A DNA stretch of 7,546 nt from Pseudomonadota bacterium (GTDB lineage: Bacteria; Pseudomonadota; Alphaproteobacteria; Kiloniellales; J153), in assembly GCA_022572105.1 (NCBI GenBank), contig JACZWN010000166.1, positions 1 through 7,546 on the forward strand, given 5' to 3'. The translations under genes were made by a program, and so were the position numbers. Each line of letters begins with the position of its first letter. Position 1 is the first letter of the stretch. This document shows, piece by piece, positions 1-6,018 of this stretch. The notes below the pieces were generated by a model. The model was not told the origin of the DNA. It worked only from the letters and a program-made list of their open reading frames with translations, and did no database searches.

Positions 1-1
1 C

Positions 2-340
2 GGCCGGCAGGAGCTTTCGGCCTTTGCGGGGCTCGACGACATCTGGTTCCTGGTGCGCTTGGTGGAGCCGCCGGAGGACCCGATTCCGCTCGAGGACTTC
101 CGCCTGGTGCTCGGCCGCGGGCCATTCTCGCTCGAACAGGAAACCGCGCTCTTGCGCGCGCATGGGATCGAGGCGGTGGTCAGCAAGAACAGCGGCGGCG
201 CGGGCACCTACGCCAAGATCGAGGCGGCGCGCGCGCGCGGCTTGCCGGTCGTCATGGTCGAGCGCCCGGCCCTGCCGGACGGCGAGACCGTCGAGACCGT
301 GGCGGCCGCGCGCGCCTGGATCGAACGCCGGCTGGCCTGA
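2..340 (+). CDS. cobK: Precorrin-6A reductase CobK/CbiJ, C-terminal part (5' end outside window)
   Basis: NAD(P)H-dependent reduction of the corrin macrocycle, precorrin-6A to precorrin-6B (known function of the family), in the cytoplasmic B12 pathway. The frame is open from the left edge and gives the last 112 residues of a protein that is usually about 250 residues long, so the N-terminal half is missing. Seen: a GRGPFSLEQE block, then HGIEAVVSKNSGG, then TYAKIEAARARGLPVVMVER, the order and spacing of the CobK/CbiJ C-terminal lobe. It ends with TGA. The DNA is very high GC, like the cobM and cobJ genes at the other end of the window, which belong to the same pathway but lie on the opposite strand. 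No convincing terminator follows. The family call is firm; whether it acts on cobalt-free precorrin or on the cobalt form is inferred from the CobJ/CobM partners. Confidence 0.93.
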   Translation, partial: GRQELSAFAGLDDIWFLVRLVEPPEDPIPLEDFRLVLGRGPFSLEQETALLRAHGIEAVVSKNSGGAGTYAKIEAARARGLPVVMVERPALPDGETVETVAAARAWIERRLA

Positions 341-423
341 GCGCCGAGGCGTTTTTCACGCCCGCTCGCCCGGCGGGCCGTCCATCGGGTAGACTCCGTC
401 TCGCGTGACCCGACGCCGCCGCC

Positions 424-431
424 AAGGGAGG
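424..431 (+). promoter_or_regulatory. Shine-Dalgarno site for the alpha-oxoamine synthase gene
   Basis: AAGGGAGG lies 5 nt before the ATG at 437, a near-perfect complement to the 16S 3' end. It supports the chosen start over the in-frame downstream codons. Confidence 0.8.
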
Positions 432-436
432 CCCCG

Positions 437-1675
437 ATGCCCCATGACCGAGTCGAACGCGCGCTCGCCGCCGAGCTGGGCCGCCTGGCCGAAGCGGGCA
501 CGCTGAAGGGGCGCGAGACCGTGATCGCCGGGCTCATCCCGCCCGCAGGCGGCAAGGGGCCGCGCTACCGGCTCGAAGGCGAGGGCGAGCGGCCGTTCCT
601 CAGGATGAACTCCAACAGCTACCTGGGCCTGTCCCTGCAACGGGAGGTCGTGGCGGCCGAGGAGGCGGCGGTGCGCGCCTTCGGCACCGGCCCGGGCGCG
701 GTGCGCTTCATCAGCGGCACCTGGGCGCCGCACAGGGAGCTCGAAGCGCGCCTGGCCGCGTTCCACGGGCGCGAGGCGGCGATGATCTACAGTTCCGCCT
801 ACATCGCCGTGATGGGGGTGCTGTCGCCGCTGATCACGCCCCAGACCGCGGTCATCAGCGACGCGCTCAACCACAACTCCATCATCAACGCGATCCGCCT
901 GTCGCGGCCCAAGCGCAAGGAGATCTACCGGCACCTGGCCATGGACGAGCTGGACGCGCAGCTTTCGGCCTGCGCCCGGGACTGCGCGCGCGCCGTCGTG
1001 GTCACCGACGGCATCTTCTCCATGCGCGGCGACCACGCCCCGCTCGACGAGATCATGGACCTGGCCCGCAAGCACGACGCGGCCTTCGCCGAGAACGTGC
1101 TGGTGGTGGTCGACGATTCCCACGGCGTCGGCGCCTTCGGCGCGAGCGGGCGCGGCACCGAGGAGTTCACCGGGTGCGCGCCCGCCGACCTCTTGATCGC
1201 CACGCTCGGCAAGGCCTTCGGGGTCAACGGCGGCTATGTCGCGGCGAGCGCGACCGTGGTCGACTACCTGCGCGAGACCTCGCCGTTCTACATCTACTCC
1301 AACCCGATCACGCCCGGCGAGGCGGCCGCGGCAACCGCGGCGGTGGAGATCGTCGATAGCCCGCGCGGGCGCGCGCTGCTCGACCACCTGCGCGCCATGA
1401 CCGCGCGCTTCGAGACCGGCTTGACCGAGCTCGGCTACGCGACCATCGCGGGCGCGCACCCGGTCGTGCCCTTGATGGTGCGCGATACCCAGCGCACCTC
1501 CGCCTTGGTCGCGCACTTGCGGGACAACGGGATACTCGCCACCGGGCTCAACTACCCGGTGGTGCCGCGCGGCGACGAGGAGATCCGCTTCCAGGTCTCC
1601 GCCGACCATACCGAAGCCGACGTGGACGAGGCCTTGGGCGTGCTCGCCCGCTTTGCGGGCCGCGCGGCCGATTAG
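437..1675 (+). CDS. Alpha-oxoamine synthase family PLP enzyme, glycine C-acetyltransferase (KBL)-like
   Basis: Complete 412-residue fold-type I PLP enzyme, the usual length for KBL/BioF/ALA synthase. Seen: NSNSYLGL at 58-65 (substrate-side loop), RFISGTWAPHRELE at 90-103, ISDALNHNSI at 140-149, TDGIFSMRGDHAPL at 190-203, DDSHGVG from 226 (D226 pairs with the pyridine nitrogen and H229 stacks, by family analogy) and the Schiff-base lysine K259 in TLGKAFG. The FIxGT, ISDALNH and DGxFSMxGDxAPL blocks fit 2-amino-3-ketobutyrate CoA ligase better than BioF or ALA synthase. Family members condense an amino acid with an acyl-CoA and release CO2. The exact acyl donor cannot be read here. Oddities: an SNPITPGEAAAA stretch near 289-300, a few extra residues before the DDSH motif, and no threonine dehydrogenase gene (the usual kbl partner) next to it. 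Start supported by a strong Shine-Dalgarno site. Composition matches the host-like flanks. Confidence 0.9.
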   Translation: MPHDRVERALAAELGRLAEAGTLKGRETVIAGLIPPAGGKGPRYRLEGEGERPFLRMNSNSYLGLSLQREVVAAEEAAVRAFGTGPGAVRFISGTWAPHRELEARLAAFHGREAAMIYSSAYIAVMGVLSPLITPQTAVISDALNHNSIINAIRLSRPKRKEIYRHLAMDELDAQLSACARDCARAVVVTDGIFSMRGDHAPLDEIMDLARKHDAAFAENVLVVVDDSHGVGAFGASGRGTEEFTGCAPADLLIATLGKAFGVNGGYVAASATVVDYLRETSPFYIYSNPITPGEAAAATAAVEIVDSPRGRALLDHLRAMTARFETGLTELGYATIAGAHPVVPLMVRDTQRTSALVAHLRDNGILATGLNYPVVPRGDEEIRFQVSADHTEADVDEALGVLARFAGRAAD

Positions 1676-1897
1676 GCAGACGCGCTGCCGCCCGAGGCCT
1701 TGAGCGCGCGCACGCGCCTCATCCTGACCTACGCGCTCTGCGGCTTCGCCAACTTCGGCTCGCTCGGGATTCTGATCGCCGGCCCGGCCACCATGGCGCC
1801 CGAGCGCCGCGCCGAGATCGCCGGCCTCGGCATGAAGGCGATCGTGGCCGGCACCCTGGCCACTTGCATGACCGGGGCCGTCATCGGCGTGCTGTGA
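1676..1897 (+). pseudogene. C-terminal remnant of a concentrative nucleoside transporter (CNT/NupC family)
   Basis: Read without needing a start codon, this frame gives 73 residues beginning ADALPPEALSARTRL, followed by YALCGFANFGSLGILIAG, TMAPERRAEI and a hydrophobic GTLATCMTGAVIGVL ending in TGA. The GFANFxS block, the APERR loop and the last membrane helix are the C-terminal end of CNT-type Na+/H+-nucleoside symporters, which are normally around 400 residues, so about four fifths of the gene is missing. A start at TTG 1700 would give 65 residues, but no ribosome site is seen and an isolated C-terminal helix pair is unlikely to work. The similarity starts within about 10 nt of the stop of the upstream gene, as expected for a deletion junction. 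High GC like the host flanks. Family call fairly sure; pseudogene status inferred from length. Confidence 0.8.
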
Positions 1898-1973
1898 ACA
1901 ACAATCGGGGTCAATGTGTTTGGGGTCAACACGGCGATGTCCCTATCTCTGTTGAAATTCGCGGGGCAGGCAT
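1898..1973. other. Short scar segment with repeated GGGGTCAA
   Basis: No gene is visible. GGGGTCAA occurs at 1907-1914 and again at 1922-1929, and its inverse TGACCCCA occurs at 2381-2388 on the other side of the IS remnant. The segment joins the transporter tail to the transposase tail and probably holds insertion or deletion junctions. This is inference. Confidence 0.4.
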
Positions 1974-2144
1974 CGCTGGTCGCTGACCACGCTGCGGGAG
2001 AAATTGGTGAAGATCGGTGCCAAGGTGGTCATCCATGGCCGGTACGTCACGTTCCAATTGGCCGAGGTGGCGGTGCCGAGGGAACCGTTCCGGACAATCC
2101 TGAGCCCGATCGATGACCTGCGACCAAGACCCGCTCCGGCGTAG
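1974..2144 (+). pseudogene. C-terminal remnant of an IS1380-family transposase
   Basis: The third forward frame reads RHRWSLTTLREKLVKIGAKV and continues VIHGRYVTFQLAEVAVPREPF, ending in PRPAPA and TAG at 2142-2144. The WSLTTLREKLxKIGAKVVxHGRYVTFQxAEVAVPR pattern is the C-terminal tail of IS1380-type DDE transposases (about 450 residues when complete). Only about 56 residues remain. An in-frame TGA at 1953-1955 closes the frame upstream and no DDE catalytic region is present, so this cannot be an active transposase. It marks an old insertion sequence at the left side of the lower-GC cassette. The family is recognised from memory of conserved C-termini; an ISfinder search would settle it. Confidence 0.75.
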
Positions 2145-2413
2145 GCCGAGGAACTCGACGGCCAGGTAAAGCGATGGGAGAGGTGCGTCTGGATGACGAG
2201 AAAATTGGCCTCATGGCCTTCCAAACGAGGGCCGATTACCAAAATCAGGCCATCGGATGGCTGCAAAGGGGATGCCGTTCCCCAGGCGGTGGAAATGTGG
2301 TCCGATGTTCACGAATTTGGATGTCATCTGGGGAATGTCGACTAAAACATATTGCCAAGAACGGCCGCATCAATTTACTCTGACCCCATGGGTTTTTCAA
2401 AAAGGCGAGAAAT
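2145..2413. other. Non-coding stretch, probable insertion-sequence tail and leader of lemA
   Basis: No credible gene on either strand. The part just behind the transposase remnant probably continues the 3' non-coding end of that IS (inference). Two small perfect inverted repeats are visible: 2249-2261 (GCCATC-G-GATGGC) and 2268-2283 (GGGGA, 6-nt loop, TCCCC). Neither is followed by a T run. From about 2330 the DNA becomes AT-richer and ends in the leader of lemA, including TCAATTTACTCTGACCCCA at about 2370-2388. Confidence 0.5.
2352..2379 (+). promoter_or_regulatory. Possible sigma-70 promoter for lemA-M48
   Basis: TTGCCA (2352-2357, 5 of 6 to TTGACA), a 16-nt spacer, then TTTACT (2374-2379, 4 of 6 to TATAAT). 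Transcription would begin near 2386, about 28 nt before the lemA ATG. It is the best candidate in the AT-richer leader, but by eye only. Confidence 0.28.
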
Positions 2414-3010
2414 ATGGATATCACATTAATTGTCATTCTGGTTGCTGTTGCACTAATCATTTTATATGTGATCGCGATTTTTAATAAACTGGTTACGCTA
2501 AAGAATCGCTTCAAAAACGCCTTTGCACAGATCGAGGTGCAATTAAAACGGCGTTACGACCTGATACCAAATCTTGTCGAGACCGCCAAGGGTTATATCA
2601 AGCACGAGCGTGGAACCCTGGAGGCAGTGGTTGAGGCGCGCAATGCGGCGGCAAATATGCTATCCAGCGCCGCGGCTGATCCGGGCAATGCCGGGGCAAT
2701 GAAGGACCTGATTGGTGCAGAAGGCAAACTGGCTGGTGCCTTGATGAATTTTAATATGGTGATGGAGGCCTATCCGGATCTGAAGGCCAGTCAGAACATG
2801 ATGCAGTTAAGTGAAGAGCTTACCAGCACCGAAAACAAGGTTTCCTTCGCCCGCCAGGCCTTTAACGACCAGGTGATGGCCTATAACATTTATAAACAGA
2901 GTTTCCCACCCGTGTTCTTCACTCCTATGTTCGGGCATGCGCAGGATGCGACCTTGCTGGAATTTGAAGATAGCGAAGCCATCCAAGCCGCGCCAAAAGT
3001 ATCGTTTTAA
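2414..3010 (+). CDS. lemA: LemA family protein
   Basis: Complete 198-residue LemA protein, normal length for the family. Seen: one N-terminal membrane segment (about 3-23) with a very short leader, then a helical body starting LVTLKNRFKNAFAQIEVQLK and the hallmark RRYDLIPNLVETAKGY at 46-61, followed by HERGTLEAVVEARN and a long amphipathic helical part. The family folds as a membrane-anchored helical bundle; its molecular role is not settled. It sits 26 nt upstream of an M48 membrane protease in the same direction, a recurring pairing of LemA with HtpX-like proteases, which suggests joint work in membrane-protein quality control (inference). The start ATG is preceded by an AAGGCGAG stretch, a weak ribosome site. 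Codon use is balanced, with many A/T-ending codons, unlike the strongly G/C-ending codons of the cob genes, so the gene was probably acquired by transfer. Confidence 0.95.
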   Translation: MDITLIVILVAVALIILYVIAIFNKLVTLKNRFKNAFAQIEVQLKRRYDLIPNLVETAKGYIKHERGTLEAVVEARNAAANMLSSAAADPGNAGAMKDLIGAEGKLAGALMNFNMVMEAYPDLKASQNMMQLSEELTSTENKVSFARQAFNDQVMAYNIYKQSFPPVFFTPMFGHAQDATLLEFEDSEAIQAAPKVSF

Positions 3011-3036
3011 TTGCTGTTTATAACCTGACGTTTGAA

Positions 3037-4980
3037 ATGAATTTCTTTGAATCGCAAGACCGCGTCCGTAAAAACACGTTTCAGCTTGTCTTCCTGTTTA
3101 CTCTGGCTGTGGTCACCTTAATCATCATGACCAATCTCTTGGTCATGGTGGTGTTCGGTTATATCAATAGCGAACAAATGCAAGACGGTGGGACATTACT
3201 CCAGCAAATGGATTGGCAAACATTTGCCGCTGTCAGCGCAGGCGTCGGTGTCGTGGTGTTGGCGGGCAGTCTCTACAAGATCATGGCCTTATCGGCTGGC
3301 GGCAAAACCGTTGCGGAGGCACTGGGCGGAAAACTGATCCCGCAAAATACCGATGACCTGAAGCAACGCAAATTGTTGAATGTGGTGGAGGAAATGGCCA
3401 TCGCCTCCGGCACGCCGGCGCCGCCGGTTTATTTGCTAGCGGATGAACCGGGTATTAATGCCTTTGCGGCCGGTTTCTCGCCACGCGATGCCGTCATCGG
3501 GGTCACCCAGGGGACGATCGATCATTTAAGTCGTGATCAGCTGCAAGGCGTCATCGCCCATGAGTTCAGCCATATTTTTAATGGTGATATGCGGCTCAAC
3601 ATCCGCTTAATGGGCGTGCTGAATGGCATCCTGATTATCGGCATTATCGGCTACTATATTTTGCATTCCGCTGCTTATTCGAGGCGCGGGCGGAGTAGCG
3701 ATAAAGGGGCGGGCGGAATACTGGCGCTGGCTATTGGGCTGATGGTCATCGGCTTTGCCGGTACATTCTTCGGTGGCCTAATCAAGGCAGCGGTGAGCCG
3801 GCAACGGGAATACCTGGCGGATGCCTCGGCGGTTCAGTTTACCCGCAACCCGAACGGGATTGCGGGCGCATTGAAGAGAATCGGCGGGCTCGAGTTTGGT
3901 TCAAAAGTGGAAAACCCCGGCGCACCCGAAGTCAGCCATGCCTTTTTTGCCCAGGGCATTTCGGGTTTTATGCAATCATTGTCCGCCACGCACCCGCCGC
4001 TGGCCAAGCGTATCCTGCGTATCGATCCTCATTGGAACGGCAAATTTGATTCTTCCGATAAAACCGACTCACCCCGAGATGAGAAAGAGGCCGACAAAAA
4101 AGAACCCATGACGCGAGAAGAGCTTGCCAAAAAGGTCGCCACTGTCGTCACCGGCGTCGCAATGGCCGATGTCACGAATGCAATTGATCAAATCGGCAAC
4201 CCGAAACAGGAAACAATCAATTACGCCCGCTCGCTGATATCAGAGTTGCCCATGGTCATTAAAGAGGCTGCCCGTGAGCCCTATGGTGCCCGCGCCGTTA
4301 TTTACTCCCTGGTGCTTGATCCGGGGCAGGAGGTTCGCGGCAGGCAATTGAAGCATTTGCAGAAGTATGCCGATCCGGATGTCTTCGTGTTAACGCACAA
4401 ACTAATACCGGAGATGGATGGACTCGATATCAAATATCGGCTGCCACTGATCGATATCGTCATCCCGGCACTGAAGCAGTTATCAATCAGTCAGTACAAA
4501 TCATTCAGGGAGAATCTGACCGCGTTGATTGAAATGGATTCCAGGGTCGATCTGCTGGAATGGTCGTTACAGAAAATTCTGTTTAACCACCTGGATGGAC
4601 AGTTCTTCAAGCTGACACACACAAAAGCGCGCTATTCCCATCTCGGCCAGCTCAAGAAAGAAATTGAAATGATCCTCTCCGTAATGGCCTGTGCCGGTCA
4701 TCAGGATCAAAACAATATTGAAGAAGCATTCAGCGCAGCAACCAAAACGCTGAAGTTCAGCGGGCTTCAATTAGTGGCAAAAAATGAAATCAGTCTTTCA
4801 GATCTGGATCGTTCCCTGCAAAATCTTGCAAAGCTGAAACCCCTGGCCAAGCCGCAACTACTGAAGGCCTGTGCCGCCAGTGTCGTACATGATCAAAAAA
4901 TTTCTCCCGTCGAAGTCGAATTATTGCGCGCCTTTTCCGATGTCCTCGATTGTCCCATGCCGCCGATAATCCCGTTGTAG
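3037..4980 (+). CDS. M48 family (HtpX-like) membrane zinc metalloprotease with long C-terminal extension
   Basis: 647 residues; ordinary HtpX proteins are about 290, so roughly half is extension. Seen: membrane segments at about 15-43 and 61-85, the zinc motif HEFSH (H175, E176, H179), two more hydrophobic segments at about 190-212 and 225-248, then the third zinc ligand E258 in QREYLADA with D262, and THPPLAKRI at 318-326, which closes the M48 domain. All catalytic residues are present. A charged, flexible linker (about 336-362) leads to a mainly helical region of about 285 residues with no membrane segment. Its last part (about 608-647, LLKACAASVVHDQKISPVEV and LLRAFSDVLDCPMPP) resembles a TerB-like helical repeat. 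Likely role: cleavage of damaged or regulatory membrane proteins, acting with LemA encoded 26 nt upstream. No clear ribosome site precedes the ATG, so translational coupling to lemA is possible. Same lower-GC codon use as lemA. Confidence 0.94.
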   Translation: MNFFESQDRVRKNTFQLVFLFTLAVVTLIIMTNLLVMVVFGYINSEQMQDGGTLLQQMDWQTFAAVSAGVGVVVLAGSLYKIMALSAGGKTVAEALGGKLIPQNTDDLKQRKLLNVVEEMAIASGTPAPPVYLLADEPGINAFAAGFSPRDAVIGVTQGTIDHLSRDQLQGVIAHEFSHIFNGDMRLNIRLMGVLNGILIIGIIGYYILHSAAYSRRGRSSDKGAGGILALAIGLMVIGFAGTFFGGLIKAAVSRQREYLADASAVQFTRNPNGIAGALKRIGGLEFGSKVENPGAPEVSHAFFAQGISGFMQSLSATHPPLAKRILRIDPHWNGKFDSSDKTDSPRDEKEADKKEPMTREELAKKVATVVTGVAMADVTNAIDQIGNPKQETINYARSLISELPMVIKEAAREPYGARAVIYSLVLDPGQEVRGRQLKHLQKYADPDVFVLTHKLIPEMDGLDIKYRLPLIDIVIPALKQLSISQYKSFRENLTALIEMDSRVDLLEWSLQKILFNHLDGQFFKLTHTKARYSHLGQLKKEIEMILSVMACAGHQDQNNIEEAFSAATKTLKFSGLQLVAKNEISLSDLDRSLQNLAKLKPLAKPQLLKACAASVVHDQKISPVEVELLRAFSDVLDCPMPPIIPL

Positions 4981-5032
4981 GGCGCAATAATTCAATCTGG
5001 CACGGTTAATACCAAGGAGCGAACCGATAAAC
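4981..5032. other. Right junction of the lower-GC cassette
   Basis: Short intergenic segment after the protease stop. No terminator hairpin with a T run is seen. Base composition changes from the lower-GC style of lemA-M48 to high GC at about 5035-5050, so one boundary of the inserted DNA probably lies here (inference). Confidence 0.4.
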
Positions 5033-5167
5033 ATGGTGCAATCCACCGACGGGAACCCTCCCAGGGTCGAGCTGAGAGTGGAGGAAGTCCTGCGTGGCGA
5101 GGACCGCGGCCCGACGGTCATGGTGGCTTGGCAGGCACCAGGCGCTGTTGCCCCTGCCCTTGGATAA
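5033..5167 (+). CDS. Short ORF, probably a fragment of a host gene cut off by the inverted repeat
   Basis: 44 codons: MVQSTDGNPPRVELRVEEVL, then RGEDRGPTVMVAWQAPGAVA and PALG. AAGGAG lies at 5014-5019, 13 nt before the ATG, which is a long spacing. The DNA is high GC and looks coding. The VELRVEEVLRGE pattern followed by a beta-rich stretch resembles part of larger secreted or periplasmic domains, but I cannot assign a family. The TAA stop (5165-5167) lies inside the first bases of the inverted repeat at 5164-5229, so the natural reading frame was probably interrupted there. It may instead be a chance ORF. It is not expected to have a function of its own. Confidence 0.35.
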   Translation: MVQSTDGNPPRVELRVEEVLRGEDRGPTVMVAWQAPGAVAPALG

Positions 5168-5229
5168 TTTTGGGGACATAATACTTAATTCGGCAGGCCC
5201 ATAATTACGTATTGTGTCCCCAAAACTAT
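5164..5229. repeat. Imperfect inverted repeat (27-bp arms, 12-bp spacer), putative MITE or IS-end remnant
   Basis: The left arm 5164-5190 contains TTTTGGGGACATAATAC and the right arm 5203-5229 contains GTATTGTGTCCCCAAAA. By eye, 24 of 27 positions pair, and one mismatch would be a G-U pair in RNA. The spacer is 5191-5202. The GGGGACATAATACTTAATT-type sequence is one I associate with DNA around REP-associated tyrosine transposases (IS200/IS605-like) in Proteobacteria; that link is from memory and unverified. It lies 24 nt beyond the cobM stop, so it could also fold in the cobM 3' transcript, although its AT-rich stem and lack of a T run are unlike a classical terminator. Confidence 0.8.
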
Positions 5230-5253
5230 GGAAGTTTACGGCGATCGTCGGGA

Positions 5254-6018
5254 TTACGCCCGGCGCTTGGGGCGCAGCAGGTGGACGTGCGCCGGGTCGT
5301 AGAGCTTGCTGTCGGAAAAATCGGTCTCTTCCAGGACGCGGCCGACCAGGATCAGCGCGGTGCGGGTGATCTTGGCGGCGCGCACCTTGGCGCGGATGTC
5401 GGCTAGCGTGCCGCGGACGATCTTCTGGTCCGGCCAACTGGCCCGGTAGACCACCGCGGCCGGGCAGTCGGCGCCGTAATGCGGCGTCAGGTCGGCGACC
5501 ACCTGGCGCAGGTTGCGCACCGAGAGGTGAATCGCCAGCGTCGCGCCGCTCGCGCCCAGCTTCGCCAGTTCCTCGCCCGCGGGCATGGCCGAGGCCTTCA
5601 TGGCGGTGCGGGTCAGGATCACGGTCTGGCTGATCTCGGGCAGGGTCAGCTCGCGCCCGAGCGCGGCCGCGGCGGCGGCGAAGGCGGGCACGCCGGGGGT
5701 GATGGTGTAGTCGATGCCGAGCGCCTCCAGGCGTCGGATCTGCTCGCCGATGGCGCCGTAGAGCGAGGGATCGCCCGAGTGCACCCGCGCCACGTCCTTG
5801 CCCTCGGCGTGCGCGGCTTCGATCTCGGCGATGATCTCGTCCAGCGTCATGGACGCGGTGTCGAGCACGCGCGCGCCCTCGGGCGCGTGGGCCACCACTT
5901 CCTTCGGCACCAGCGAGCCGGCGTAGAGCACCACGGGCGCGCGCGCGATCAGGTCGCGGCCGCGCACCGTGATCAGGTCGGGCGCGCCGGGCCCGGCGCC
6001 GATGAAGTGCACGGTCAC
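5254..6018 (-). CDS. cobM: Precorrin-4 C11-methyltransferase CobM
   Basis: SAM-dependent methylation of precorrin-4 at C-11, giving precorrin-5 (cytoplasm, aerobic-type B12 route; the anaerobic counterpart is CbiF). 254 residues, normal length. Seen: N-terminal GAGPGAPDLITVRG at 7-20, the HSGDPSLYGAIGEQ block at 80-93 typical of CobM/CbiF, TPGVPAF near 107-113, ALILVGRVL at 221-229 and LYDPAH at 239-244. Start chosen at GTG 6018: it overlaps the TGA of the upstream cobJ by 4 bases (GTGA) and has GGAGGA 6 nt before it. The same frame stays open far upstream (to about 6504), but that part overlaps cobJ and has no methyltransferase similarity, so it is rejected. The tight overlap indicates co-translation in a cob operon running right to left. 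The stop lies 24 nt from the inverted repeat. Confidence 0.96.
   Translation of the reverse strand: MTVHFIGAGPGAPDLITVRGRDLIARAPVVLYAGSLVPKEVVAHAPEGARVLDTASMTLDEIIAEIEAAHAEGKDVARVHSGDPSLYGAIGEQIRRLEALGIDYTITPGVPAFAAAAAALGRELTLPEISQTVILTRTAMKASAMPAGEELAKLGASGATLAIHLSVRNLRQVVADLTPHYGADCPAAVVYRASWPDQKIVRGTLADIRAKVRAAKITRTALILVGRVLEETDFSDSKLYDPAHVHLLRPKRRA

Noticed and set aside
360..378. GC hairpin (GCCCGC, 7-nt loop, GCGGGC) after cobK, considered as a terminator
   Set aside because: No T run follows. The only T run (352-356) precedes the stem. Such short stems are expected by chance in DNA this rich in GC.
356..1609. Long - strand open frame (417 codons) opposite the KBL-like gene
   Set aside because: Arg/Ala/Gly/His-rich shadow typical of antisense frames in very high-GC DNA. 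The + strand frame has full family motifs and a strong ribosome site.
1916..2116. 66-codon + strand ORF in the scar region
   Set aside because: A different frame of the same DNA matches the IS1380 transposase tail. This ORF has no recognisable similarity and no ribosome site.
2249..2283. Two short perfect inverted repeats in the lemA leader, considered as attenuator or operator
   Set aside because: Stems of 5-6 bp without a T run or a repeated operator pattern. They could be part of the IS tail and are too short to call.
2257..2484. Small + strand ORFs running into the start of lemA
   Set aside because: They overlap lemA in another frame, have no family similarity, and their composition does not look coding.
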